The notes: generated by a model from the letters alone, not told the origin. 64,000 bases of DNA from Rufibacter latericius (GCF_003721515.1 NZ_RJJD01000008.1:565666-629665); one strand, 5' to 3'. Shown: positions 25,198-34,280, numbered from the stretch's first letter. Program-made: numbers and translations.

Positions 25198-26367
25198 TTA
25201 CTTTTTTTTCAGGTGGGCCAGAAAGAAATCTGAGTTGAAGTTCAGGTACAGACTGTTGGAGAACTCCAGCTTAGGGTTATCGAAGTCAATATAGGGTTCC
25301 AGGCGCAGAGTCAAGGAAAGACCTTCCATGAGGTCAATGTCATGCATGAAGCGCACAATGAGCAGTTGCCGGGTTTTGTCTGTATAATCGGGGGTTTTGA
25401 AGTTGGAGGAAACCGAGGGGAACAGCTTCCCGCCCATTTCTGAATAATACCCGCTGCCGCGCCAGTAACTCAGCATCACGTTTTGGTATTTGGTATCTAT
25501 GCCCGCATTGAGGTACAGCCCGCCGCCCTGCTGGAATGCCTGCTCCTTGGTATTGGAGAAGTCTTTCCAGCCCACTACGTACGGCTGAAAATGCAGGGCC
25601 TTCAATACTCTCTTGTTGTAATTCTTCCTGATGACCAAACCGGCCGCCACGTTGGTCAAGGTCACCAACGGAAGATCGGTGACGTCAATCTGGCCGCCTC
25701 TATGCTGAGCCGTGAACTGCAGCGGTAACCCGATGTACGTTTCCGTTTCGGCCCCGTTTTCTGAAGAACCCACTGAAACGGGAGTGCGGTACAGCGTGAG
25801 TTCAGCCGAGGCGCCGCCAGCAACTTCCTCCTGAAAAGGGTCCATGCGCCGAAGGTACCGCTGCCAATCAATCCAGACATCCAGCTTCACGCCGGGTTTG
25901 TCCAGCAGAAACTGCAAGCCGTTCTCTAAGCGGTTGGTGATTACGCGTTCAAAGTCATAGAGCGGTTCAATGTAGCCGTGGTTCAGGTTGCCCTGTAGCG
26001 TCCCAAAGATCAAGGCCATGCCGTTCTCTTCGTAGCGGATGGTGAAGGTGGGCTGCATGAGCGAGTATCGCCGGGAACCGAAGTCTTTCTGCACCTGCAC
26101 GCCAGCGTCAATGCGCACAGTGGGCGAGGCAAAATAGACGAGGCGCGGGTTCAGGTGGTACCCGAACAGGGTATACCCCTCGGCGATGTCATTGAAGTAC
26201 TCGTTGTTTTTCTGATAACCAAAGGCATTAAGCCCCAACTGCAATTCCCCGGCCTGCTCGGGCTTTACCGGCTGCCTGAATTCCAAAGCTTTGTTGTTGA
26301 GCTGGGCCAGGGCAGCCTGGCCTGTGAAAAGAGTTGTGGCGGCCAGCAAGAGCCATTTCTTTGACAT
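25198..26367 (-). CDS. Probable outer-membrane beta-barrel protein
   Basis: The 389-residue protein has a signal peptide ending at AALAQ and a mature sequence of alternating amphipathic strands (LQLGLNAFGYQKNNEYFN, LNPRLVYFASPTVRIDAGVQ, PTFTIRYEENGMALIFGTL). The final strand SDFFLAHLKKK ends in basic residues rather than an aromatic one. I cannot assign a named family; a porin-like or uncharacterised barrel is likely. It is divergent from recA across 548 nt. Confidence 0.65.
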   Translation of the reverse strand: MSKKWLLLAATTLFTGQAALAQLNNKALEFRQPVKPEQAGELQLGLNAFGYQKNNEYFNDIAEGYTLFGYHLNPRLVYFASPTVRIDAGVQVQKDFGSRRYSLMQPTFTIRYEENGMALIFGTLQGNLNHGYIEPLYDFERVITNRLENGLQFLLDKPGVKLDVWIDWQRYLRRMDPFQEEVAGGASAELTLYRTPVSVGSSENGAETETYIGLPLQFTAQHRGGQIDVTDLPLVTLTNVAAGLVIRKNYNKRVLKALHFQPYVVGWKDFSNTKEQAFQQGGGLYLNAGIDTKYQNVMLSYWRGSGYYSEMGGKLFPSVSSNFKTPDYTDKTRQLLIVRFMHDIDLMEGLSLTLRLEPYIDFDNPKLEFSNSLYLNFNSDFFLAHLKKK

Positions 26368-26915
26368 AAGATTTCGTAAACGCCTCGTTTAGAGACAAGA
26401 ATTATAAAATGGTTGAATGCCTTCCGCCCGCTGCCTCACCCCAACGCGAAAGGTAACTAAAGACCGGAAGAAAAGAAACGGGCCAGCTTTTCAGTCCTTC
26501 GGTACCCAAAGTCTGGAAGCATTTGTTTTGAAGCCGATTTCCTGAAACCAGCCTTTAAACAGGAAATCGTGAAAAGGGCTGTTTGGGTTGTGTTATTAGG
26601 CAAAATACCTGCCTTTGGGTGTAACTAAAGTAGCCGAACCGTTGTTGTAAAGAAGCCAGTGAAAGACCCTGCGGCCGTTCTTTGTGTTAACTATTTGCTT
26701 TTTAGCAGGTTGCCGTTTTGCTATTTACACTAGCAAAAAGAGATAAAAAATAACTAAAAAAAATAGTAAATGATGGCACAAATCCGGTACTTTGGGTGTT
26801 TCATTTTTACACCTCCGGAATAGATCTGAAAAGCAAAACAAACGCCGCGGCTCGCGTTTGCAGATTGGCTCAGGAAGTTGTAAATTCATCAAAATAAAGC
26901 AAAGAAAACACAGAC
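26368..26915. other. Intergenic region upstream of recA
   Basis: This 548-nt divergent space holds palindromic element copy 13 and, just before recA, an A-rich stretch (about 26730-26770) followed by GGTACTTTGGG, one base short of a TAnnTTTG box. I see no LexA-like palindrome and no other gene. Confidence 0.5.
26525..26560. repeat. Dispersed palindromic element, copy 13
   Basis: The left arm is GTTTTGAAGCCGATTTCC and the right arm TGAAACCAGCCTTTAAAC. It lies in a divergent intergenic space. Confidence 0.6.
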
Positions 26916-27953
26916 ATGAGTGTACAAAGCGAAAAATTGAAAGCCCTCCAACTCACCATCGACAAGCTGGACAAGACCTACGGAAAAGGTACGGTCATGA
27001 AGCTGAACGATACGCAGGTAGAGGACATTCCGGCCATTTCTACCGGTTCTCTAGGCTTAGACATTGCCTTGGGTATTGGAGGTCTTCCGCGCGGACGTGT
27101 GGTGGAGATCTACGGACCAGAGTCTTCCGGTAAAACCACTCTTACCATGCACTGCATTGCAGAGGCACAGAAAAAAGGTGGCCTTGCCGCGTTCATTGAC
27201 GCTGAGCACGCTTTCGACAAAGCATACGCTGAGAAACTAGGCATTGACACCGAGAACCTCCTGATCTCTCAGCCAGACAATGGTGAGCAGGCTCTGGAGA
27301 TTGCTGATCATCTGATCCGTTCCGGTGCTATCGATATTATTGTGATTGACTCTGTGGCCGCCTTGGTACCGAAAGGTGAACTGGAAGGCGACATGGGCGA
27401 GAGCAAAATGGGCCTTCAGGCTCGTTTGATGTCTCAGGCACTGAGAAAATTAACTGGTACCATCAACAAAACCGGTTGCTGCTGTATCTTCATCAACCAG
27501 CTTCGTGAGAAGATTGGGGTGATGTTTGGTAACCCAGAGACCACTACCGGTGGTAACGCCCTGAAGTTCTACGCTTCAGTGCGTCTGGATATCCGTCGTA
27601 TCGGTCAGATCAAAGAAGGTCCGGACAGCATCACTGGTAACCGCACCAAAGTGAAAGTGGTGAAAAACAAAGTGGCGCCTCCGTTCAAAGTAGTGGAGTT
27701 TGACATTATGTACGGTGAAGGTATCTCTAAAGTAGGTGAGATCCTTGACTTGGGTGTTGAGCTGAGCGTGGTTCAGAAATCAGGTTCCTGGTTCTCTTAC
27801 AACGGCGACCGCTTAGGCCAGGGCCGCGATGCCGTGAAGCAGTTCTTGTTAGACAATGAAGAGCTGATGCAGGATATTGAAAACAAGATCCGGGCGATTG
27901 TGAAAGGTGAGCCAGAGAAAGTGGCCGCCGCACTGGAAGACACCGGAGAATAA
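26916..27953 (+). CDS. recA: Recombinase RecA
   Basis: This 345-residue strand-exchange ATPase of homologous recombination has Walker A GPESSGKT (67-74), Walker [19 protein letters not shown], the L1/L2 loops with [20 protein letters not shown] and [17 protein letters not shown], and the C-terminal domain ending in acidic residues. The length is normal. No recX follows; the next genes are unrelated and a strong terminator comes directly after the stop. Confidence 0.98.
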   Translation: MSVQSEKLKALQLTIDKLDKTYGKGTVMKLNDTQVEDIPAISTGSLGLDIALGIGGLPRGRVVEIYGPESSGKTTLTMHCIAEAQKKGGLAAFIDAEHAFDKAYAEKLGIDTENLLISQPDNGEQALEIADHLIRSGAIDIIVIDSVAALVPKGELEGDMGESKMGLQARLMSQALRKLTGTINKTGCCCIFINQLREKIGVMFGNPETTTGGNALKFYASVRLDIRRIGQIKEGPDSITGNRTKVKVVKNKVAPPFKVVEFDIMYGEGISKVGEILDLGVELSVVQKSGSWFSYNGDRLGQGRDAVKQFLLDNEELMQDIENKIRAIVKGEPEKVAAALEDTGE

Positions 27954-27972
27954 TCTCTTATATTTATTTCAC

Positions 27973-28003
27973 GAAACGGCACCTTTTGAGGTGCCGTTTC
28001 TGT
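27973..28003 (+). terminator. recA terminator
   Basis: GAAACGGCACC and GGTGCCGTTTC form an 11-bp perfect stem with a 6-nt loop, starting 20 nt after the recA stop and followed by TGTTTAAG. Confidence 0.85.
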
Positions 28004-28008
28004 TTAAG

Positions 28009-28038
28009 TTGAGTTCCACTGGAAAACCTATAACTTTG
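28009..28038 (+). promoter_or_regulatory. Bacteroidota promoter TTG-N19-TAACTTTG
   Basis: TTG at 28009-28011 and TAACTTTG at 28031-28038 are separated by 19 nt, matching the sigma-ABfr-type promoter consensus. The DUF3108 gene starts 70 nt downstream. Confidence 0.65.
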
Positions 28039-28108
28039 TGTACGCCCCTGTTCTTTCAGGATTTGGTACGACATTTGAATAGTCCAGGCATATAGGATAG
28101 ATTGGCTT

Positions 28109-28918
28109 ATGCGTGTAAAACATCAACTATTATTGATAGTACCTCTGTTAGGATTAGTTTTGAGCGGCTTTGCTATAAATGACACCTTACGTACCGTGAA
28201 GAACGATTCCTTTGCCCCCGGCGAGGTGCTGCAATACAAAGTGCATTACGGGATTATCAACGCCGGTGAAGCGACGATCAATGTGTCCCCCAACCTGCAC
28301 CGTATCAATAACCGCCCCTGCTACCAGACCACGGTAAGCGGCAGAACCATTGGGTCATTTGACTTCTTCCACCGCGTGCGCGACACCTGGACCTCTTTCA
28401 TAGATACGTCTTCCATGTTGCCGCTGCGTTTTCACCGCAACATTGAGGAAGGCAAATACCGCCGCAAAGAAACCACTGAGTTTGATCACTTCAAAAATAC
28501 CGTGGTAGTCAATGACAGCCGTGACGAAAAGAAAAACCAGGTCTTCAAGGTGCCAGACAACGCCCAGGACATGGTGAGCGGTTTCTACTACCTGCGCACC
28601 CTGGATCTGGACAGTTACAAACCAGGGCAGACCATCAGAATGCAAGGTTTTTTAGGCGATGAAGTCTTTGACATGACGGTTACCTACCGCGGCAAGACCG
28701 TAGTAGAAACCAAGGCCGGAAAGATCAGGGCGCACCGCCTCGTACCTAGAATGCCTAAGAACAAACTTTTCAGCGGCGAAGACGCTATCACGGTGTATTT
28801 TTCCGATGACGAAAACAAAATCCCAGTGATGTTCCAGGCCGAAATGTTCGTGGGTTCCGTGAAAGTGGACCTTTACAAATACAACGGCTTGCAGAGCAGA
28901 TTGAATGTAGTGAAGTAA
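28109..28918 (+). CDS. DUF3108-domain secreted protein
   Basis: The 269-residue protein has an N-terminal signal (LLLIVPLLGLVLSGFA). DUF3108 features include FAPGEVLQYKVHYGIINAGE, PCYQTTVSGRTIGSFDFFHR and MVSGFYYLRTLDL, followed by a lipocalin-like series of strands ending in VGSVKVDLYKYNGL. Members are periplasmic or outer-membrane-associated proteins of unknown role in Bacteroidota. It is probably expressed from the promoter at 28009-28038, possibly together with the small secreted protein that follows 48 nt later. Confidence 0.88.
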   Translation: MRVKHQLLLIVPLLGLVLSGFAINDTLRTVKNDSFAPGEVLQYKVHYGIINAGEATINVSPNLHRINNRPCYQTTVSGRTIGSFDFFHRVRDTWTSFIDTSSMLPLRFHRNIEEGKYRRKETTEFDHFKNTVVVNDSRDEKKNQVFKVPDNAQDMVSGFYYLRTLDLDSYKPGQTIRMQGFLGDEVFDMTVTYRGKTVVETKAGKIRAHRLVPRMPKNKLFSGEDAITVYFSDDENKIPVMFQAEMFVGSVKVDLYKYNGLQSRLNVVK

Positions 28919-28966
28919 TACACTATCCCCATAAACCAACCTTGACTCCACGTAAACGCTGAAAAA

Positions 28967-29359
28967 ATGAAAAACAGGCACCTCTCCGGACTCCTTCTAA
29001 TTGCCTTCCTTTTTCTTTTCTCTGGAAGAGTTGGTGCCCAGAACGTGACAAACGCCGTTCTTTCAAAGGAGGGAACCCTTACCCTGATGGTTGAGAAAAC
29101 GGCTTTTCAGGTTATTCTCTCCCTGGAAGGCAAAATCATAAGCTATGCGATCAAGGCAGACGGAGACATTTCTTATGACCTACACGGGCGCTTGAAACAG
29201 GTAGGCTATGTGGAGATTTCGTATGACATCCACGACCGCATCAACAAAATAGCCTCAGAGGAATTCTCTTATGACCTTCATGGGCGGTTGTCTAAGATAG
29301 GGAAAACAGAAATCAACTATCATTTCGTATCCGGGAAGATAGAACGCATCAAGGGCTGA
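28967..29359 (+). CDS. Small secreted protein with 16-residue repeats
   Basis: This 130-residue protein has a signal peptide ending at RVGAQ. Its C-terminal half is four consecutive 16-residue repeats (67-82, 83-98, 99-114, 115-130) of the form [DE][IF]SYD[LI]H[GD]R[LI]xKI, the last one degenerate (INYHFVSGKIERIK). The pattern is like a minimal YD/RHS-type repeat, but far shorter than in toxins. I do not recognise a named family. It is likely exported to the periplasm or surface. Confidence 0.75.
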   Translation: MKNRHLSGLLLIAFLFLFSGRVGAQNVTNAVLSKEGTLTLMVEKTAFQVILSLEGKIISYAIKADGDISYDLHGRLKQVGYVEISYDIHDRINKIASEEFSYDLHGRLSKIGKTEINYHFVSGKIERIKG

Positions 29360-29400
29360 ACGAAAGCCTTCTTTACAAAACTTTTTTCACTGAGAAACAT

Positions 29401-29436
29401 AAAACGCTGCCGGGTTCCTCCTGTCAGCGTTTTCCT
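29401..29436 (+). terminator. Terminator hairpin
   Basis: AAAACGCTG (29401-29409) pairs with CAGCGTTTT (29425-29433), followed by CCTTTT. It lies 42 nt downstream of the repeat protein and directly before palindromic element copy 14. Confidence 0.65.
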
Positions 29437-29470
29437 TTTGGGCCTGTTTTCTGAAAATCAGGGCCAAAAC
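29436..29470. repeat. Dispersed palindromic element, copy 14
   Basis: The left arm TTTTGGGCCTGTTTTC and the right arm TGAAAATCAGGGCCAAAAC form one of the clearest copies. Confidence 0.75.
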
Positions 29471-29555
29471 CGACATCAAAATCGGTCTAAGATTAAGAAA
29501 TTGTTACCATCTGGTTACTGGCGGGTAAAAGGAGCGGCAGGCAACAACTATTCCC

Positions 29556-29563
29556 TATATTTG
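29556..29563 (+). promoter_or_regulatory. -7 box TATATTTG upstream of the two-component operon
   Basis: The box is an exact TAnnTTTG match 99 nt before the response-regulator ATG. No TTG is visible at the expected upstream distance. Confidence 0.35.
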
Positions 29564-29662
29564 CTTACGATTTCAGGACAACCCAGGTTACAATCTCCTG
29601 TTAATACCTGATTCTCATAGAGATTACCAATCCGAACTGCTCCTTTACCTAACCCGCTTTTT

Positions 29663-30355
29663 ATGCAAACGTCGGCTAAATACAAGATACTGGTAGTGGA
29701 CGATGATCCAGACATTGTGGAACTGCTGCAGTACAACCTGGAGAAAGAAGGCTACGAAGTGGCCCATGCCCAAAACGGCCAGGTAGCCCTGGACACCGCC
29801 CGAAAATTCACCCCAGACATCATTCTCCTGGACGTGATGATGCCGGTAATGGACGGAATCACCGCCTGCCGCCAGTTGCGCGAGAACCCCAAGTTCAAAG
29901 ACACACACATCCTGTTCCTGACAGCCCGCTCCGAGGAATTCTCTGAAGTAGCCGCCTTTGACGCCGGCGCTGATGACTTCATCGTGAAACCTATCAAACC
30001 AAGGGCCCTGATCAGTCGGTTGGCCGCCTACAAACGCCGAGACATCAGCCAGGGAACAGACCAAGTTCCGGTCATTGAGATTGCCGGCCTGCGCATTGAT
30101 CGCACCAGCTTTATCGTACATAAAGGCGAGCAGAAGATCACCCTGCCCAAAAAAGAGTTTGAGTTGCTTTCGTTTCTGGCTACCACGCCCAATAAGGTAT
30201 TCAGCCGCGACGAACTGCTCAACAATGTGTGGGGGAATGACGTGTTTGTGATTGCGCGTACCGTAGATGTGCACATCAGGAAAGTGCGCGAGAAAATAGG
30301 CGAAGACCAAATCAAGACCATCAAAGGAGTTGGCTACAAATTCAACACCGATTAA
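29663..30355 (+). CDS. OmpR/PhoB-family response regulator
   Basis: This 230-residue regulator has an acidic pocket VVDDD (residues 11-15), phospho-acceptor Asp57 in ILLDVMMP, the conserved Thr in LFLTARS and Lys in DDFIVKPI. The C-terminal winged helix has LPKKEFELLSFLA, NKVFSRDELLNNVWG and RTVDVHIRKVREKIG, ending with IKGVGYKF. The gene is followed by, and overlaps, its cognate histidine kinase, a PhoB/PhoR-like arrangement. The regulon is not evident from the neighbours. Confidence 0.95.
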   Translation: MQTSAKYKILVVDDDPDIVELLQYNLEKEGYEVAHAQNGQVALDTARKFTPDIILLDVMMPVMDGITACRQLRENPKFKDTHILFLTARSEEFSEVAAFDAGADDFIVKPIKPRALISRLAAYKRRDISQGTDQVPVIEIAGLRIDRTSFIVHKGEQKITLPKKEFELLSFLATTPNKVFSRDELLNNVWGNDVFVIARTVDVHIRKVREKIGEDQIKTIKGVGYKFNTD

Positions 30356-31451
30356 GCCCAGCGTTGCCCCGGCCCCTTCTACCCCATCCGGGCAGATACC
30401 CAGAGGGATCAAACTGAGTTCACAGCGCATTGCCATCCTTATCTCGGTGCTGGTGGCCCTCATCATTGCCATTTACCTGGGCATTTCGCCGTACCTGGAG
30501 TTCAAGCAGCGGGTGCTGGCCCTGGCGTTGACCTTCTCTGCCTGCTTTCTGCTGGTGTATTTCTCCTACGAGGCTTTGATCTTCCGGGAGATCAACAACA
30601 TCTACGCCGGCCTGGAGAAATTCAAACGGAAGGAGTTCAAGCAGATGAGCACCAAATTTCTTTTTCGGCCAGATCCTTTGCAGCGCATCAAAGACGAAAT
30701 TTATCTTTTGGCCGAGCGCAATCAGAAGGAGATTGAGGAGCTCAAGCGCCTGCAGGCCATGCGCCGCGAGTTCCTGGCCGATGTCTCCCACGAACTCAAA
30801 ACCCCCATTTTTGCTGCCCAGGGCTTCATCCATACTCTGCTGGATGGGGCCATGGACGATGAACTCGTTCGGGACAAGTTTCTGAAAAAGGCCGCTAAAA
30901 GCCTGGATGGCCTGGACACCCTGGTGCAGGACCTCATCACCATCTCACAGTTGGAGAAGGGTGTCATCCGGATGAAGAAATCGGCTTTTGATTTGAACGA
31001 GCTGGGCCAGGAGGTCTTTGAGCAACTGGAAGGCAAAGCAGGCTCCCGGAACATCACCATTCACCTGCTCAACGACCCCGAAGATCTTTTTATGGTGGTA
31101 GGGGACCGCGGCCGGATCAAGCAAGTCCTGGTCAACCTGATTGACAATGCCATCAAGTACGGCCTGGAGAACGGCAACATCTGGCTCTCGTTTCAGGACG
31201 GCCGCAAAAAGACCCTGGTGACCGTGCGCGATGATGGGCCGGGTATTCCCAAGGAACACCACAACCGTATTTTTGAGCGGTTTTACCGCATAGACAAAAG
31301 CCGCACCCGCGACATCTCGGGCGGAGGTTCTGGCTTGGGACTGGCTATTTCCAAGCACATTGTGGAGGCGCATAAATCGGTGATTGCCGTTGACTCAGAG
31401 GTGGGTCAGGGCACAACCCTGCGGTTCAAACTCCCGAAACAGAAATCGTGA
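30330..31451 (+). CDS. Sensor histidine kinase (PhoR-like)
   Basis: Two N-terminal membrane helices (IAILISVLVALIIAIYLGI and LALALTFSACFLLVYFSY) with almost no periplasmic loop are followed by a linker, the HisKA H-box EFLADVSHELKTPIFAAQGF, the N-box LVNLIDNAIKYG, and G boxes VRDDGPGIP and GGGSGLGLAISKHI. It autophosphorylates and passes phosphate to the regulator encoded just upstream. There is no ATG or GTG before the first helix; the only standard start is a TTG at 30330, inside the end of the regulator gene (26-nt overlap) and directly abutting AAAGGAG. The exact start is therefore uncertain. Confidence 0.88.
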   Translation: MATNSTPIKPSVAPAPSTPSGQIPRGIKLSSQRIAILISVLVALIIAIYLGISPYLEFKQRVLALALTFSACFLLVYFSYEALIFREINNIYAGLEKFKRKEFKQMSTKFLFRPDPLQRIKDEIYLLAERNQKEIEELKRLQAMRREFLADVSHELKTPIFAAQGFIHTLLDGAMDDELVRDKFLKKAAKSLDGLDTLVQDLITISQLEKGVIRMKKSAFDLNELGQEVFEQLEGKAGSRNITIHLLNDPEDLFMVVGDRGRIKQVLVNLIDNAIKYGLENGNIWLSFQDGRKKTLVTVRDDGPGIPKEHHNRIFERFYRIDKSRTRDISGGGSGLGLAISKHIVEAHKSVIAVDSEVGQGTTLRFKLPKQKS

Positions 31452-31458
31452 TTTTCCA

Positions 31459-31493
31459 TTTTGGTGTCTTTTTCCTGAAAATCGGGGTAAAGC
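31459..31493. repeat. Dispersed palindromic element, copy 15
   Basis: The left arm is TTTTGGTGTCTTTTTCC and the right arm TGAAAATCGGGGTAAAGC. It starts 8 nt after the kinase stop. Confidence 0.6.
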
Positions 31494-31522
31494 AGGGAAA
31501 GGGGCAAGCGGAAAATAATCGG

Positions 31523-31530
31523 TACCTTTG
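31523..31530 (+). promoter_or_regulatory. -7 box TACCTTTG upstream of rluA-like gene
   Basis: The box is an exact TAnnTTTG match 90 nt before the chosen ATG at 31621. The in-frame TTG at 31528 falls inside the box and is therefore not the start. Confidence 0.5.
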
Positions 31531-31552
31531 CAGAATTGCAACGGAAGCCTCC

Positions 31553-31588
31553 GTTTTAGCCTCGTTTTCGTAAAAGCAGGGCATAAAC
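31553..31588. repeat. Dispersed palindromic element, copy 16
   Basis: The left arm is GTTTTAGCCTCGTTTTC and the right arm GTAAAAGCAGGGCATAAAC. It would lie in the 5' leader of the pseudouridine synthase message, if the box at 31523 is the promoter. Confidence 0.65.
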
Positions 31589-31620
31589 AGGAGGCCCGTC
31601 TGCCCATCACAGCCATTTCT

Positions 31621-32334
31621 ATGAAGTTACCCGCTTTCCGCGACCTTATTGTTTTTGAGAACGATGATTACATTGTAGTCAACAAGCCTCCGTTTCTGGC
31701 TACCCTGGAAGACCGTTCCTATAACGCCACAAACCTACTCACCCTGGCCCGCCAGTACCACGATGATGCCCAAGCTTGCCACCGTTTGGACAAGGAAACC
31801 TCCGGCTGTCTGGCCATCGCTAAGAACCCCGAGGCGTACCGGCACCTTTCCATGCAGTTTGAAAACCGGCAGGTTCAGAAAATCTACCATGCTGTAGCCT
31901 GGGGCAGCCATGAATTTGACAACTTGTTGGTAGATCGTGCTATTCAACCTGGCTTGAAGGGAATTGCTAAACTGGCGTTCAAAGGCAAACCAGCGCAGAC
32001 TTATTTCACCACTTTGGAGAAATTCGGGCGACACACGCTGCTGGAATGCAAGCCCATTACTGGACGTATGCACCAGATCAGGTTGCACCTGGCGTATCTG
32101 AAAGCTTCTATTGTGCAGGACGAGATGTACGGCGGCGAGCCTTTGTATCTGTCCAACCTCAAACGGAAATTCAACTTAGCCAAAGACACCGAGGAACAAC
32201 CCCTGATCAAACGCTTTGCGCTGCACTCCTACCAACTGGGCTTCACCCTGCTGAACGGAGAACCCATTACTGTCACTGCCGATTACCCCAAAGACTTTGA
32301 GGTGCTCCTGAAACTGCTTCGGAAGAACGGCTAA
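31621..32334 (+). CDS. RluA-family pseudouridine synthase
   Basis: The start at 31621 gives 237 residues. The catalytic motif HRLDKETSGCLAIAKN with the active Asp is near residue 55, preceded by FENDDYIVVNKPPFLATLED and followed by the RluA-type KIYHAVAWG and CKPITGRMHQIRLHLAYL. It lacks an S4 domain, so it belongs to the shorter RluA/RluC-like branch. It isomerises uridine in rRNA or tRNA; the site is unknown. It precedes the ribosomal-protein operon but is separated by a strong hairpin. Confidence 0.93.
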   Translation: MKLPAFRDLIVFENDDYIVVNKPPFLATLEDRSYNATNLLTLARQYHDDAQACHRLDKETSGCLAIAKNPEAYRHLSMQFENRQVQKIYHAVAWGSHEFDNLLVDRAIQPGLKGIAKLAFKGKPAQTYFTTLEKFGRHTLLECKPITGRMHQIRLHLAYLKASIVQDEMYGGEPLYLSNLKRKFNLAKDTEEQPLIKRFALHSYQLGFTLLNGEPITVTADYPKDFEVLLKLLRKNG

Positions 32335-32392
32335 GGCTTATTCTTCGATTGTTGGTTGCTGGTAGTTAGCAGCCTATCAAAAGGTATTCTTT

Positions 32393-32444
32393 GCCGGGGT
32401 GTTTAGGAGGCGTTTTCTGTAAAACGCCTCCTAAACACCCCGGC
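32393..32444. repeat. Dispersed palindromic element, copy 17: perfect 24-bp hairpin
   Basis: The arms 32393-32416 and 32421-32444 are perfectly complementary over the tetraloop CTGT; the core is GTTTAGGAGGCGTTTT and its exact complement. It is followed by TTCTTTG. It is the most symmetric member on this side and probably works as the terminator of the pseudouridine synthase gene. Confidence 0.8.
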
Positions 32445-32534
32445 TTCTTTGTGCTAAACGCTTCAGGAATAGCGGGAAAGTGATTCAAATCAGCTTAATT
32501 CTATTGATTTTCAGGGGAATAAATGAAAGTGGGG

Positions 32535-32565
32535 TTGCACACCAAGAAGAAAGCTTGTATCTTTG
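32535..32565 (+). promoter_or_regulatory. Ribosomal operon promoter TTG-N20-TATCTTTG
   Basis: TTG at 32535-32537 and TATCTTTG at 32558-32565 are separated by 20 nt, a good match to the Bacteroidota housekeeping promoter. The rplM start codon is 52 nt further on. Confidence 0.75.
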
Positions 32566-32617
32566 TGTCCATTTTCAAGAAAAAGCATACATTCTTTTCA
32601 CCCGTTAACCATTTACA

Positions 32618-33067
32618 ATGGACCATTTAAGTTATAAGACGCTATCAGTTAATAAGGCGGCCGCAAATAAAGGCTGGGTAGTGATAGACGCCGGAGACTC
32701 AACCCTTGGCCGTGTGGCCTCTCAGATCGCGATGATCCTTCGCGGCAAAACCAAACCTTCTTTCACGCCTAACGCTGACTGCGGCGATAACGTGATCGTG
32801 ATCAATGCGGACAAAGTTCGTATGACCGGTAAGAAGTGGGACAAAAAAACCTTCGTGACGCACACTGGTTACCCAGGTGGTCAGCGCACTTTCACTCCCC
32901 GTGAGTTGAAAGCCAAATCTTCTACTTTGTTGGTAGAGCGCGCGGTAAGAGGTATGTTGCCAAGAACCCGTTTGGGCCGTGAGCAATTCCGTAACCTGTT
33001 TGTGTACGCTGGAACTGAGCATCCGCATGAGGCACAACAGCCTGTTCAAGTAAAACTTACAAAATAA
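32618..33067 (+). CDS. rplM: 50S ribosomal protein L13
   Basis: This 149-residue protein, at its normal length, opens with DHLSYKTLSVNKAAANKGWV and contains VIDAGDSTLGRVASQIAMIL, DCGDNVIVINADKVRMTGKK, THTGYPGG and RAVRGMLPRTRLGREQFRNL, all L13 signatures. L13 is an early assembly protein of the large subunit. It is the first gene of rplM-rpsI-rpsB. Confidence 0.98.
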   Translation: MDHLSYKTLSVNKAAANKGWVVIDAGDSTLGRVASQIAMILRGKTKPSFTPNADCGDNVIVINADKVRMTGKKWDKKTFVTHTGYPGGQRTFTPRELKAKSSTLLVERAVRGMLPRTRLGREQFRNLFVYAGTEHPHEAQQPVQVKLTK

Positions 33068-33081
33068 TCTAGACATATTTA

Positions 33082-33468
33082 ATGGAAGTTCTCAATACAT
33101 CTGGTAGAAGAAAAACCTCGGTGGCGCGCATTTACATGACGTCAGGGCAAGGGAATATCACTATTAACGATAGAGATATTAAGGAATACTTCCCTAGTGA
33201 AGTATTGCAAACCATCGTGCAGCAGCCATTGTCGCTGATTGACGCGGTTGGCAAATACGACATTAAGGCGAATATCAAAGGCGGTGGCGTTGCCGGTCAG
33301 GCAGAAGCCCTTCGTTTGGCTATCACCAAAGCTTTGGTGGAAGAAAACGCTGAAACCCGTCCAGCCCTGAAAAAAGAAGGATTCTTAACGCGTGACCCAC
33401 GTATGGTGGAGCGTAAGAAATTCGGTCGCCGCAAAGCCCGTCGCTCCTTCCAGTTCTCTAAACGTTAA
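33082..33468 (+). CDS. rpsI: 30S ribosomal protein S9
   Basis: This 128-residue protein has NTSGRRKTSVARIYM at the start, GGGVAGQAEALRLAITKAL in the middle and the typical C-terminal tail FGRRKARRSFQFSKR, whose last residues contact P-site tRNA. It begins 14 nt after rplM. Confidence 0.98.
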   Translation: MEVLNTSGRRKTSVARIYMTSGQGNITINDRDIKEYFPSEVLQTIVQQPLSLIDAVGKYDIKANIKGGGVAGQAEALRLAITKALVEENAETRPALKKEGFLTRDPRMVERKKFGRRKARRSFQFSKR

Positions 33469-33492
33469 TATTTTATCAGCTGTAAAACCATC

Positions 33493-34254
33493 ATGGCTAA
33501 TACCACATATAAAGATTTACTGGACGCCGGTGTACACTTTGGTCACCTTACCAGAAAATGGGATCCTAAAATGGCTCCGTACATTTTCATGGAGAAAAAC
33601 GGCATCCACATCATTGACCTGAACAAAACGCTTGCTTCTCTGGATGACGCTACTGCCGCTATTAAGCAGATCGCGAAATCTGGCCGTAAGATTTTGTTTG
33701 TCGCCACCAAGAAACAAGCACAGGACATTGTGGCTGAAGAGGCAAAACGCCTTAAAATGCCTTACGTGACCGACCGTTGGTTAGGTGGTATGTTGACTAA
33801 CTTCCAGACTGTTCGTAAGTCTTTGAAGAAAATGTCAACCATTGACAAAATGGTGAAAGAAAACACTGCGTATGCCGCTATGGCGAAACGTGAGCGTTTG
33901 ATGTTGTCTCGTGAGCGTGAGAAACTTGACCGTGTGTTGGGTGGTATCGCTGACTTGTCACGTCTTCCAGCCGCTTTGTTCGTTGTGGACGTGAAGCGTG
34001 AAGGCATCGCCATCAAAGAAGCACAGAAACTGAACTTGCCCGTTTTCGCGATCGTGGATACTAACTCTAACCCAGAGACAGTAGATTTCCCAATCCCGGC
34101 GAACGATGATGCTTCTAAGTCTATCTCTTTGATCACTTCTTTGATTGGCCGCGCCATTGAAGAAGGTCTGTCTGAGCGTAAAGTAGACAAAGAAGATACT
34201 GACAGAAAGCGTTCAGAAGACGAAGGCATCCAGGAGAAAATTGACGCTGAATAA
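33493..34254 (+). CDS. rpsB: 30S ribosomal protein S2
   Basis: This 253-residue protein has [58 protein letters not shown] and [16 protein letters not shown], all S2 hallmarks. The C-terminal tail is charged ([19 protein letters not shown]). It begins 24 nt after rpsI in the same operon and is followed by a hairpin before tsf. Confidence 0.98.
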   Translation: MANTTYKDLLDAGVHFGHLTRKWDPKMAPYIFMEKNGIHIIDLNKTLASLDDATAAIKQIAKSGRKILFVATKKQAQDIVAEEAKRLKMPYVTDRWLGGMLTNFQTVRKSLKKMSTIDKMVKENTAYAAMAKRERLMLSREREKLDRVLGGIADLSRLPAALFVVDVKREGIAIKEAQKLNLPVFAIVDTNSNPETVDFPIPANDDASKSISLITSLIGRAIEEGLSERKVDKEDTDRKRSEDEGIQEKIDAE

Positions 34255-34280
34255 GCCTCTGATCTCTTTATAGCATTGTA

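Noticed and set aside
29645-30472. 275-codon minus-strand frame opposite the response regulator
   Set aside because: The plus strand encodes an unmistakable OmpR-type regulator with all active-site residues.
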